DNA of 64,000 nt, taken from contig JBBPTG010000013.1 of the NCBI GenBank assembly GCA_038093975.1, forward strand, positions 124,001 to 188,000, written 5' to 3'. The DNA comes from Chalciporus piperatus. Its lineage: Eukaryota > Basidiomycota > Agaricomycetes > Boletales > Boletaceae. The position numbers were made by a program, and so were the translations under genes. Positions within the stretch are counted from its first letter, which is position 1. The number at the start of each line of letters is the position of its first letter. The notes under the pieces were generated by a model. The model saw nothing but the letters and a program-made list of their open reading frames with translations, had not been told where the DNA came from and made no database searches. Below are positions 26,557 through 37,659 of this stretch, one piece after another.

Positions 26557-28021
26557 ATGGCCCCAGTAGATACCCGATGGATGCCCGTAACCGGCCGTCA
26601 CAAAGTGGACATTGGTACTTCCCTCGGCCGAGCTCTCAAAGCACGCAAGGGTATCGCGCCGCCAAAGCGCGCCGCCAACCTCCCAGATCGTGACTTTTAT
26701 TCTTTCCGCTGTGCGTCGCTTTTCTCGGGGTGTTGCAAGTAGTTTCAAGGGACTCATTGGCGTCGTTCCTCTAGACAACTTCAAGCCAGAATCTATTGAT
26801 CCTGATAAACCTGGCTCTATCGAGGTGAAACGTGCCAAGGAGTCTACGAACGTCGCGGTGGAGCGACCGAGTACGCAGGTGTGTCACGTATCCTCTTGCT
26901 GACCTCATAGCTTACAACGTCTCGCAGGCAGGAGAAAGCCATCTATTCAAGGGAACGGAACAGCCTGTCAAGGAATATGACTGTGTGTTGATATACGATG
27001 AGGACCTTGGTGTTCGTATTCCTCCCCATGGGCGTGCAATTGGTCTCACTAGTGTGGCGTCACAGACATTTACCCTGGAGAAAATTGATTCGTTCATGAA
27101 CTTCAGCTATGATAAAAAAGTCCAGGGATCCTCTGCCATTCAGCGAGATACAGCGTCTCGTGAGTACCTCCAGCCCACCCACTACCCGCATCGGCATGCT
27201 AACGTTTCATAGCCATGTCAAATACGCCGCGGCGTGCCCACGACAATATAGACTTGGAGATGGAACTAGAGAAAGATTTGGTCGGGCTAGAGGATGCGGA
27301 CGGCGAACCGGACGACGACTTTGAAGACGTCATTGCAACAATCACCTCACAAAAGAAACCTCTGCCCCAAAAGTTCGAGGAGGAAGAAGAAGAGGAAGAA
27401 GAAGAAATCCTCCTTGCTGCAGCGGCTACCACCAAAGCACCCCCACCCCCACCTTCCATACCCGCGAAACCCAAACCTCCACGCGCCAAGCCAGAGTCGA
27501 CACCTAAACCAAAACCAAAACTAAAGGAGCAAGCGAGAGCAAAGATCGAGCCGCAATCCCGGGCTATCGTCGATTCCGCATTCGAGGAGGTCCTCGACTT
27601 TGACCTGGGAGCTACCAATCGTCAAGCTAAACGCCGAAAAACGTCAACGGACGTGCAGAAACCTGCTCCCACTAAATTGGCACTTCCAGATGCATCGACC
27701 TCTGTTGTCCTACCATCTTCGCGAGTGCTACCTCCTGCAAAAGATGATTCCGACTCTGAAGATGGTTGGGACGAAATTGTTGGCGGCGATCCTCCAGCGG
27801 ACAACGATGCAGAAGAGATTGACCTCGATGCATTCGAACTAGAGATGGCAGAACAGTTGGAGGGGTCAGACGATGATATTCTACAAGCTGCGATGACATC
27901 CGAGCCGTCCGCAGTGCCCACCTCGGGCAGGCCAATGTCTTTGAACCAATTTGCGGGTGGTGGTCAGCTAAGTCCAGACGAAGACAGCACATCTTCAAGC
28001 GATGATAGCGATGAGGATTAA
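26557..28021 (+). CDS. EAF: ELL-associated factor (EAF) RNA polymerase II elongation protein
   Basis: A partner of ELL-type elongation factors. The N-terminal EAF domain is rebuilt over four introns: HKVDIGTSLGRALKARKG, LPDRDFYSFRYNFKPESIDP, KPGSIEVKRAKE, HLFKGTEQPVKEYDCVLIYD, and TFTLEKIDSFMNFSYDKK. The intron 26711-26774 is needed to form the conserved SFRYNFKP. The intron near 27011-27064 has a weak GTTCGT donor but is the one that joins EDLG to TFTLEK. The C-terminal two thirds are disordered, with a glutamate run near 27378-27407, PK-rich repeats and an acidic Ser/Asp end (SPDEDSTSSSDDSDED) resembling EAF transactivation tails. Start: the ATG at 26557; the one at 26581 is an alternative. 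Confidence 0.85.
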
Positions 28022-28155
28022 CTGTCTAACTTGTTACACTAGTTTTGTTGCAAGCCTAGTTTAGATTCCGCATGACACTCCAGTACGTGCTGTAAATTCT
28101 GACCATAAACCCGAGCAAGGAAATATGTATATAATAATATATCAACAACGAACTC

Positions 28156-29573
28156 TCAGTGCGCGGCAGATGGCGAAGCCTGTAAACTGGCCAGGATTGC
28201 GCTAGCTTGTGCAGGAGTGATCATCGTGGTGACAGGACCCTGGGGGAGCACAGCAGGCCGGGGAGCACTTGTCGGAGCCCCAGAAGTCTGAGAAGCCGAA
28301 GTGGTTGCTGTAATACAGATGGGTAGAGCTGACGACAACGAGAAACTGCTTCACATACCTGTCACCGATGGGAGGCTGTTGGTCATAGCGGACGTAGTCG
28401 ATGGCATCGTTCCATTGGTAGCATTGAGACCGGGCCGGACCAAGTTGCCGAGGAGGTCAGGCTGGTCGACAAAAATCAACGCTGGACCAGCAACGATGAC
28501 GGAAGAGTTGGTCGTTGCATTCATAGACCCCATAGCCTTTTGGTCATCAGTGATCCACACATACATAGGACCGGTGACATTTGCGGGAACTGTGCAGCAT
28601 TCGAGCGGCTGGACAGTCGCGTTCGCGCCTCCTGCAACGATCTTGCATGACAATTGCTGTGAACGAATCCGTTGATCTTCGGAATCGGAGTTAGGACGAC
28701 GGTAGGGCTCACGTTCTGTGGAATAGTTCCGTTCAGGGCGGGAGAAGTGAAATTGAGCTTCGTCCCAGCTTGCAAGGGACCGGTGTTTGTAACGGTCAGT
28801 GGGGGGGTTGCTAGACATGCGTGTAAGCCTGAGAGCGCAACACAGAAATTCAATCAGCGTACCTGAGAATCCCAACTTACAACCAGACACGAAACTGCCT
28901 GCGATTGCAAGGACGTCTGCTGGGGTGAGTGCAACGTCGAATGCTTGAGGAATGCTTGTTGCATCGTTCAAAAGGTTGAGAATCGTTTGGTGACGAGCCT
29001 CGACCGTCAAGATACTACCAGCAGCAGTGACGAGTATGGGATCCTTGATCGCTGTTAGCGCACCAAGGTAAGCGCTGACGCCAACGTTTTCGATAGCACG
29101 GGCAGTGGCAATCATCGTCTCAACATTCGTCAGGGCAGACGTAAAGTTGAAGGTGCAATTAGAAATGACCTGACCACCAAGTGCATGGATAGCAGACTGA
29201 GAAGAGGAAAACAGAGGCGTTGTTGAGCTATCCGAAGCTGTTTCATCGATCATGCAAGACGTGCCTCTAAAGTGACCGCATGGGTACTCTCGTCGTTTGC
29301 AATCGTTGTGATCTGTTGAATCGGGACTTGCGCAGAGGCAAAGCCTGCCTCCATAAAGTTGGAAGCGTTGAACTTCTGAAGGCCCTGTGTATAGAATGCA
29401 GACTCCAGCTGCTCTAGAACGTTAGCGAAAGCTGTGATAATGCAATCAGTCGCTCATTACTGAGGCTACACCCTTCGAGACGCACCCAATACTTGGATAT
29501 CTTTAGCAGTAGCATTGCGCTTCACGGGGAGTGCAAGAACCACAGCGACCCAAAAGAAGACCAGAAATAGCAT
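28156..29573 (-). CDS. Secreted ferritin-like protein, Rds1/desiccation-related family
   Basis: Begins with a signal peptide, MLFLVFFWVAVVLALPVKR, ending in a Kex2-type KR. The ferritin-like helical core follows: ESAFYTQGLQKFNASNFMEA, then FASAQVPIQQITTIANDEST, the HAVTLE/SAIHALGG region, NVETMIATARAIENVGVSAY, and SILTVEARHQTILNLLND. Then comes a Cys-containing C-terminal part (CKLGFSG; PLECCTVPANVTGPMYVW) and a Ser/Thr/Pro tail. Several N-glycosylation sequons are visible. Such genes are stress- or starvation-induced in fungi; a catalytic role is unproven. Five introns are inferred; that at 29197-29264 has a GC donor (GAG|GCACGT). The neighbouring gene also encodes a secreted protein. Confidence 0.85.
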
Positions 29574-29962
29574 CAAAGGATAGCTTCCAGAGCGTGAACG
29601 AATGTACAAAATTAGATGGAATGGAAGGTTGCTCCAGGCAAACCAACAAGATCTACGTGCGGGGTCAAGACTTCGTGCATGGAGATGAAATGACGAGATC
29701 TTACTGCGACGAACGGTATATCTGCCTTCAAGACAGCAAGAGGGGGAACCAGGTCGTGGCAGAACGGAGGCTTTTAAGCTGCGGTAGGCAGTGTCGGACC
29801 CAAAAAGGCATCGTCTGGGGAACTGTGCTACATACCAGGAAGATCGGACACGCAGCGAAAACACGATTCTTGGGTAGCAACCGGATTGTATTACACACAA
29901 ACAACCTGACCTAATAGGTCGAATATGAAATCTGATACGGATAGCGAAATGCGCAGGACTGC
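29574..29962. other. Intergenic: Rds1-like promoter and carboxypeptidase 3' UTR
   Basis: No gene seen. An open minus frame continues upstream from the Rds1-like start but has no conserved content. Confidence 0.5.
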
Positions 29963-32009
29963 TTAGATCTCCTCGAGGGCCAACCACCTGGATACCAAAG
30001 TGAACGATTCCTCAGGCTTGTCATGAGGGACTTGAGTCTGTTGTCAGACAGAACAAAAGACGTGGGTGAAATTACTCATCATATGTCCGGCTCCGTACAC
30101 ACTAGCGAACGTCAGCTTGCCGCTGGATTTTGTCTGTCCAGCAGCCTTTCCGTTCACCAACCACGACCTCCACTCTTGCTGCCTGTACACTTTGTTGCCG
30201 GTCCAGTCGAGTTTGTCGACCCAAAGTTTGTTAGCCACCCAGTTGCATTGCCAATCATATGTCCCCGCATATATTAAAACTCGGACGCCACGCTCGAGGA
30301 GAGCAGCGACATAATCTTGGGTGTGGTGCGACCATTTGTCCAAGTGCGAAACAAAATTGCGGCTAACCGCGTCGGAACACATGGAATAATTCCCGGGGCT
30401 TTCGGCACCAAGCATTGCGCGTGTCTCCGGAAGATCGAGGAAATCTTCTATGGCTGCATCTTCGGGGTAGCAAGAGTCTTGAGTTTCGCAGACCTACGAT
30501 AGAGCGAGCACACAATTAGAATACTCGGGGATGAGCAAGGAGATACAATACCATCGACACATCATAAACATTCCGTCCTGGAAGAAAATGTATGTCTGCA
30601 TGTTTTACGAGATGAGGGAAACCTACCACTATCCCAGTAAGGCCCTCTGATATGTTGATCGCAGAAGTCTACGGTTGCCGCACATCCGATATGATCGAAG
30701 TGATCAACGCAATACTTCTGTATCGCCGCCTGACATCTTGGCAACTGCGACAATAGATGATGAAATGCAGGGCGAGAGGAAACGTCCACCTACCGCTGCC
30801 TTGATTTGGATGCAATTGTCGATAGTTTGGAAGGGAACTTCCAAAGCAGATGTGCTGCACTGGATATCATAAAGACCTTCGTATAACCTGCAGATATTCC
30901 TATTTCAGCAACGGCCATCAAGGCAGACCTAGCTAGTTACGTTGACACATCTGTGATGCCATTGCCAATGAGGATGCTTTGAAGATTGATGACTGGGCGT
31001 CCTTCAGCCTTGGCGATCACATTTTGGTCGTATATTTCGCTGGCAAACACGGGGAGGTAACGGCCCTAATCGAAAAGCATGCTCTTCCATTGATACGTGC
31101 AACGTGGAGGTCGACTTACTGCATATGACTCCCCAGACAAATGGAACTTCCTCCCAGAGAACTGCTTAAAAGTTTCGAAGAAGATTGTCGTAAACGCATA
31201 AATATTACGGGCGGCGTCTTCAGTGGTCTCGACTGTCTCGCCAAAGTCGGCGTAAGAGTACCCAACCCCAACGCTGCGTGCATCATGAATAATGTTCTCT
31301 CAAGAACGAACTGTGGAAGTGCTCACGGCTGATCAAGGAAGAATATATTGGCTTCGTTGTTCCACGAATAAGGGTTCCATGTAGTGCCATTGTCCGAGGC
31401 ACCTTTGATGTCAATGCGACAGGGTCCTGATCACATGCACGGATCAAAGAGACGAGCTCGTCCCATAGAAAAAATCAGTACCTAGCTCAAACAAAAGGCC
31501 GACGGAAGAGCTGCATCCCGGTCCTAGGATTACTGAGTAAAATGCAGAGATAGAGCGACAAGAGTGCTAACCTCCGTTAATCCACATCATGACATCGTCT
31601 GGAAAGCTTTGGTGATTACCACTCGTCCATGTGGCACAGGATGCGAGACTTACCCTCAGCTGGGTTTCTTCTACTCTCGAAGAAGGAGAAGAACAAGTGC
31701 TTGGCACCCTTATCTATGTCCAAGTAACCTGTATAAACACTATTCAAAGTTAGTAATTACAGAAGGCAGACGGTCGGCATAAACCAACGAGACAGTTGAG
31801 TCGCAGAAGCTTGACTTCTTGATGCGGACCGAGTGATCGGGGAAGCGAGGATGCGAAAGAGCCGTGAAGTACTCTTCAGACTGAACTGCAGAGAGATTCA
31901 GTGGGGTCAGTGTGAGTGGGGCGGCATTATGGGTAACCAAGGGGCTCTGGTATACTGCCCGTGCGCCACCCCCAAGCAGCGCGAGTGGTATCAATGTGCT
32001 GAGCAACAT
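29963..32009 (-). CDS. Serine carboxypeptidase (S10, carboxypeptidase Y-like)
   Basis: A secreted or vacuolar exopeptidase. The ATG at 32009 starts a signal peptide, MLLSTLIPLALLGGGARA. The family core is clear: FPDHSVRIKKSSFCDST, DDVMMWINGGPGCSSSVGLL, IFFLDQPVGVGYSYADFG, and the nucleophile in FHLSGESYAGRYLPVFA. It continues SILIGNGITDVSTLYEGLYD, paired-Cys segments (CQAAIQKYC, CAATVDFCDQ, CETQDSC), the catalytic Asp in VLIYAGTYDWQCNW, and His in VYGAGHM. Roughly ten introns are inferred, several placed by conserved motifs (within GGPGCS, after ESYA). Near the C-terminus the join GHM...PHDKPEESF needs a donor one codon downstream of the expected spot, giving GHMMTQVPHD or GHMMIPHD instead of the usual GHMVPHD. 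Confidence 0.9.
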
Positions 32010-32189
32010 GTTCAACTACTAGTAGATGATCTCCCCGTTCGGAACTCATTCAAGCCATACTCCGTATTTCCTTTTTCGGTATGTGGTTACCACGGTCGAA
32101 AAATCTTTCAAGTCAAGATATTCGCATTTGATTCGCATTGGGTCAACGTTGGGTCGATATCTTGGTGCTCGGTTTCAACATATCTCAAA
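32010..32189. promoter_or_regulatory. Divergent promoter carboxypeptidase / NOP58
   Basis: About 180 bases between start codons. It carries TTCCTTTTTCGG at 32068-32079, about 110 bases before the NOP58 ATG. The same 12-mer occurs before NOP9. Confidence 0.45.
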
Positions 32190-34260
32190 ATGCTCGTCCT
32201 ATACGAGACAGCGATGGGCTACTGCCTCTTCAAGCTGAGCGATTCAGCAAAACTCGACTCCGCAGATCTTTACAAGGAGTTCGAGACACCAGAGAGAGCA
32301 AATAAACTGTGCGTTGATCTTGCATCCAACTTTGCCTGGAAACTATTATAACATGCGGGAAATACCCTCACAGCCTAAAGTTGAAGGCTCTGCATCGCTT
32401 TACTTCGACGGCGACTGCCGTTGAAGATCTTACATCTGTTCAGGAGGGAAAACTAGGCAAAGGTTTGAAGAAATTCTTGTCGGAAGAGGTCGTAGAGAAA
32501 GGCAAGGGGAAGGAGTCTTTGGTGGTCATAGATCCTCACTTGGGTGTGTGGTGGAAATGTCGTGTTCTTCCTCGACTCATATCTCTCCTAGCCCATTCCA
32601 TCTCCAAAAAGTTGGGCATCAAAGTCTCCACGCTAGCCCCTGAGGACCACAGCGACCTGTGGAGAGGGATTCGAGGACAAATAGCAGCCTTGATGGATGG
32701 CCTTGACCCAAAAGATCTTGCCACCATGAGTTTAGGTTTGAGTCACTCGCTATCCCGGTAGGTTTCACCTTCGTGTCGGGTTCCTCGTGGTATTAACTCG
32801 CCCACTAGGTTCAAACTCAAGTTTTCCCCGAATAAGGTCGATACCATGATAGTGCAAGCTATTGCCCTCCTTGACGATCTCGACAAAGAAATAAATATTT
32901 ATGCCATGCGTGTCAAGGTAGGTTGACATAGCGCCGACTTTTTCACTCACCCATTGACCTGCGTGAAGGAATGGTACGGTTGGCATTTCCCAGAAATGGC
33001 CAAGATCATTTCGGATAACCTCGCATATGCGAAGGTCATTCGCCTTATGGGTTTCCGCACCAACGCAGCGACCACGTCGTTCGACACCCTTTTGCCAGAA
33101 GACCTCGAGGCTGTCCTCAAAGCTGCTGCTGAGATTTCAATGGGTACCGAGATCTCCGACAGCGATATATCACACATACACGCCCTCTGTGACCAAGTAA
33201 TCTCAATCTCCGCGTATCGCGCCCAGTTGGCAGAATACCTCCGGAATCGTATGAATGCTGTTGCTCCAAATCTCACAGCTCTTGTTGGCGATCTCGTTGG
33301 TGCAAGGCTAATATCCCATGCCGGGAGCCTTTTGAGCTTGGCGAAGCATCCAGCTTCGACTGTTCAGATTCTTGGTGCTGAAAAAGCGCTCTTCCGTGCA
33401 CTAAAAACCAAACATGATACCCCAAAATACGGTCTCATTTACCATGTACGTTGCAATCCTCTTTCCGTTCTAAATCGGCATAACTGTTGAATTCAAAGGC
33501 ATCGCTAATCGGCCAAGCGCCTCCAAAGCTCAAGGGAAAGGTAAGTCGTACACTCGAGACGCACATTCCATACTAACGAGTCTCAGATGGCTCGTATGGT
33601 AGCCACAAAAGCCGCACTCTCGATTCGTGTTGACGCTCTCACCGATGCTGACGGAAAGTCTGAGGATCAAGCCCCTTCCATTGGTCTCGAGAACCGTGCA
33701 AAATTGGAGTCCCGACTGCGCGCATTGGAATACCAAAACGACGCGTCCGGCGTTCGACGATATGCGGATGATGGGAAGAAGCAACAAAAGTTCTCGATGA
33801 CGGGCGACACGAAGACATATAACACAGCTGCGGATGCTGTCGACCTTGTTCCTACGCAACGTGAGCCGCTGGAGACGGCTGTTCAAGCGGTATTGGATGT
33901 GAAGGCGGAGAAGAAGAAGGCGAAGGAGGAGCGGAGAGCAAAGCGGAGGACCGAGAAAGAAAAGGAGGGTGGTGACTCGGACGCGGACAAGATGGACGTT
34001 GACGAGGAGGCCACGAAGGAAAGCAAGAAGGAGAGCAAGCGGAAGCGGCGAGAAAGCGGGGCACACGGCGAGGATGAAACCAAGGTTGGTCTTCGTGTGA
34101 TACCTTTCGTTTTTATCGTTGATTGTTTGTGCAGGCCGACGGCGAGACTGAAGCCGAGAGGAAAGCAAGAAAGGAGAAGAAAAAGGCTTTGAAAGCAGAA
34201 AAATCCCAGGCAGCCAATGGGGACTCACCCAAGAAGAAAAAGAAGAAAAGCGAGGCTTAG
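32190..34260 (+). CDS. NOP58: Nop58, box C/D snoRNP core protein
   Basis: A nucleolar scaffold of C/D snoRNPs guiding 2'-O-methylation and U3-dependent cleavage. ATG at 32190: [20 protein letters not shown]. The NOP5N region and coiled coil follow ([38 protein letters not shown]). The Nop domain reads [79 protein letters not shown], and [19 protein letters not shown]. The C-terminus is the usual Lys/Glu-rich KKE tail ([19 protein letters not shown] ... KKKKKKSEA). Seven introns of about 46-64 bases are inferred with consensus ends. Note the short 180-base divergent promoter shared with a secreted peptidase gene. Confidence 0.95.
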
Positions 34261-34542
34261 TTGATTGGTGGGATTTGCTATATCTGCATGTCAATCTTGG
34301 CCAGATCACTTTGTTGAATACATCATACGCTGGCACACTTGCATCCAATCCCCTGGCATTCAAGTGGGATGAGTGTTCGTGGCTGGCAATAATAGCATAC
34401 GCTGTGTACTTGTTGAACGGAAGTTATATTCAATGACCCTGAATGTCGTACTACGACTCGCAACTCCTCTTGAGAAAGCCGAGTAACTCCCTTGAATTCC
34501 CTTGAATTCCTACCCTCAGTCTGTGATCGCCCCAGGCAAAAC

Positions 34543-35951
34543 ATGTCTTCTCGACCGGTCATCATTGTCACGGGCGCCAACAGGTACGGTCGCTTTTTCT
34601 CTCGTGTCGTGTGACGGATGAACTCAGTTCTGTTCCAGTGGTGTCGGTTTTGGGATCTGCCATCGTCTACTAATTCAACTCTCAAAAAACTCGGATCCCG
34701 CGTCAAACGAACTTGAACTGGAATGTGATGGCCTCACCCTAATTCTAGCCTGCAGAAGCAAACAACGTGCAGAAGCTGCTAGGAACAAGCTCTACAACCT
34801 CGCAGACGAGCAAGTTCGCCATTGCAAAGAGTCACCCAACTACGACGGTCGCGCCGAGATATTTCGAAAGAACTTGCACATAGCCATACACCTGATCGAC
34901 TTGGCCGACATACCGAGCGTGTTTCATTTTGCGGATGAGGTGGCTCAGACGTACGTCCCCTTCCAGTTCGGCTCAACTTCGCACCCACAAATGCGTCTTA
35001 GGTATCCCTATGTCTCCCATCTCATTTGCAACGCTGGAGTAGCCTGCTTCGCGCGACTCGATTGGCCTAGGGTTTTCTGGCAGATGACGACAGACTTTGT
35101 GATGTCGGTCACAAAGCCGCGATTCTACATCCAAAGCGTTGGTGACACGAGCTCGGACGGACTAGGATGGGTATGGCAATGCAATGTCTTCGGACACTAT
35201 ACTTTAGTGCGTCTGCCTGTCCTCCACAATCGACCGCGGTCATACTGAACTCCCCGCGTAGTTCCGAGCTTTGGAACCCGTGATGGCGAAGTGCACGCCA
35301 TCCACTGGTCCTCGCGTATTGTGGATTTCGTCCCATGAAGCCAGTCCCCAATTCTACGACCCTAAAGATTGGCAACTGGTGAAATCGGCACATTCATACG
35401 AATGTTCCAAGTACCAGATGAACATGGTTTCCCTACAACTGGATAGACGCGCCATGCGCGACCGTGTCGATGGCAAGCCCGTTATTAGGCATTTCACTGC
35501 CTTACCGGGCGTGGCCGGCACGAATATCGCGAGCGTGCTTCTTGGGACGTTTTCGTCGTGGTGTATGTTCATGACATTCTACCTCGTAAGAAATGTCTAG
35601 TGTCTGTGATAGCCTGTCGCGCTAACTGGATATTTTTAGGCACGATGGCTGGGCTCGCCTTACCATCCCATTTCTAGCTTCAAGGCAGCCATATCCTCGG
35701 TCTATCTAGCGTTTGTTTCCCTTGCGTCCATACCTGATGCCGTCGCAACCTCGACGAACCCAAATGAACCCGTCGAAGTAAGTACGCTCTTCGTCTCGGA
35801 GGCGGACCGGTGGGGGCGGGAACGTGTCGGGACGATGAAACTAGTCCAAACGAGGGCGGAGGAAGCGCAAACCGAGGAGCTATTGGCGAACTGCGACCGC
35901 CTGCTGCAGACTTTCTGCGATGTGCATGGAAGAAAGTCGTCCTCTGGATAG
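34543..35951 (+). CDS. ERG27: 3-keto-steroid reductase Erg27
   Basis: An NADPH-dependent 3-ketoreductase of the sterol C-4 demethylation complex in the ER/lipid droplet, acting after Erg25/Erg26. The SDR signature begins at the ATG at 34543: PVIIVTGANSGVGFGICHRL across intron 1. LTLILACRSKQRAEAARNKL follows, then SHLICNAGVACFARL, WQCNVFGHYTLFRALEP, and RVLWISSHEAS. The active-site pair YxxxK is in HSYECSKYQMNM, then the product-side segment TALPGVAGTNIA. The C-terminal half has hydrophobic segments (LLGTFSSWCMFMTFYLARW, SVYLAFVSLASIPDA) expected of a membrane-associated enzyme. Four introns are inferred with good ends. It converges on the NCS6 gene. Confidence 0.92.
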
Positions 35952-36122
35952 AGCGAGCAACGTAGCTTGGGGGTTTACATGACCCATTGGACATTCTTGA
36001 TTTTCTCCTATAATCTTGGGCCTAGACTACATAGATCTAATGACAAGTCATGATACACGTCTTGAGGATATACCACGAAACTTGATATCTAAACTACATG
36101 AGTGAAAGAAACCTTGCGCTTG

Positions 36123-37501
36123 TTATTGTGTTTGGATTTCAACCGAAACAGCTGGGAGGGGAGAGCGAAACAAAGGAATAGTCCGTAAATTATCAGGTGC
36201 GGGACCCATCGCTTCCAACTTTTTCCTGGCTCTATCTGTCTGTAAAGTGTATCGGTACACTATGCGAGGAACGGAGAGGCAAGGCTTACTGTTACTGAAT
36301 TTCCCATACCACGCTCTAAGCCCTCTAATAATGTGCATGCCTTACACAGATCATTGCTTGACATGTAACCACATCGTTTGCATGTTTCTGCAAGACTCGT
36401 AGTCAGCTATCTCTGGATTAGCCTCACGATGTCGCAGACTTACGCTGAGGCTTTTGTGTTGCTTTTACATCCTCCCTCACTTCAAACGCTTCACCTGAAT
36501 GGATTATGTCAATAATTGCGCTGGGACGAGCAGCTTCCAAGTCCTTGAGGAAGGATCGGGCATGTCCCCGATATGCGTCCGGCGAATAAATGCATTCTGT
36601 CGAGAAATAGTCGAGTTTCTTGAAGTATGCGTACCTTTGAGAAAGAAAGATGAGCGTGTAGTTATTTTGGTGGTATAGACGACCAACATGACAATTTCCT
36701 TTTCATATGCATACTTGAAAGGCTTGGACCTCTTGATAGTATCCTCTCCTTGCGTGCATATCAGCGTGCATCGACCAAGGCGCGCAATATCGCCACGCAT
36801 TACTGCAACGAACCATGAGTTATGGAATTGCCAGAAACCAAATACACATACTATTCATCAAAACCGTTTCTGCGATATCGTCGGCGTTGTGGCCGGTTAC
36901 GATGTGATCGACGTTTAGTGAAGAGGCCCCTCTGTCGAGAGCCTGCCGTCGGAATACACCACAGAATGTACAGTTATTCTTCTTGCCTATCTCAGAAACA
37001 ATTGCGTCCATAGTCCAGCCGTACAGTTCTTCGTAGGAGAGAATTTTGAGGGGCATGTCATATTGTTGCTGATTTCGCTTCACAGTCTGTTTCAAACGAT
37101 GTTAGCGTCTCAAGGGGGGAAAAGCATGTCAAAGAGCGGACCTCCAGGGAATCATCTCTATAACCTGTTATTCCTTCGTCTATTGAGAGCAAGTATAATT
37201 CCAGACCATAATTATATCGGTCATTCAACGTCTTCATGACATACGCGAGCACAGTGGAGTCTATAAAGCCGGGATGTCAGCTTCCATATCAACCCCTCAT
37301 GAAACTGTTCATACCTTTCCCCCCAGATGCACCGATGGCAACTCGGTTGCCGGGCTTGAACAACTTTGCATCGGTAATGGTATGATGAACTTCTGTTTCA
37401 AAAACGAAAAAGAAACATTCTTTGCAGATTTGTTGACCTGTCTTGGGTCTCTTCAGGATTGCTTTAGCTTTCTGGCATAGAGCGCAGGAAGATGGGGCCA
37501 T
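36123..37501 (-). CDS. NCS6: Cytoplasmic tRNA 2-thiolation protein 1 (Ncs6/Ctu1)
   Basis: Catalytic subunit of the Ncs2-Ncs6 complex that thiolates wobble U34 of tRNAs (mcm5s2U), using sulfur from Urm1. ATG at 37501: [19 protein letters not shown] with an N-terminal CxxC zinc motif, then CKECFF. The PP-loop is [18 protein letters not shown]; an intron splits it after [23 protein letters not shown] follows, then [37 protein letters not shown], and [11 protein letters not shown]. The C-terminal zinc module is [16 protein letters not shown], and the tail is GLERGM...[10 protein letters not shown]. Six introns are inferred. All catalytic features expected of the family are present. It is divergent from NOP9 (158 bases). 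Confidence 0.94.
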
Positions 37502-37659
37502 GTATGCCTCTTGAGTGCTGGCAGCTTTGGTTGTGGAAGTGATTAGATGGAGTCGGTTAGCGGTCCTATTCTATGACTTCCTTTTTCGGCGAGCCTATTG
37601 CCAGTGTCATGCTCACTTGCATGCTCACCGACTCCCGCTGACATTGACCACCGTCCAAG
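37502..37659. promoter_or_regulatory. Divergent promoter NCS6 / NOP9
   Basis: 158 bases between start codons, so the two genes must share control sequence. TTCCTTTTTCGG at 37578-37589 lies 70 bases before the NOP9 ATG and matches the NOP58 promoter 12-mer exactly. Confidence 0.45.
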
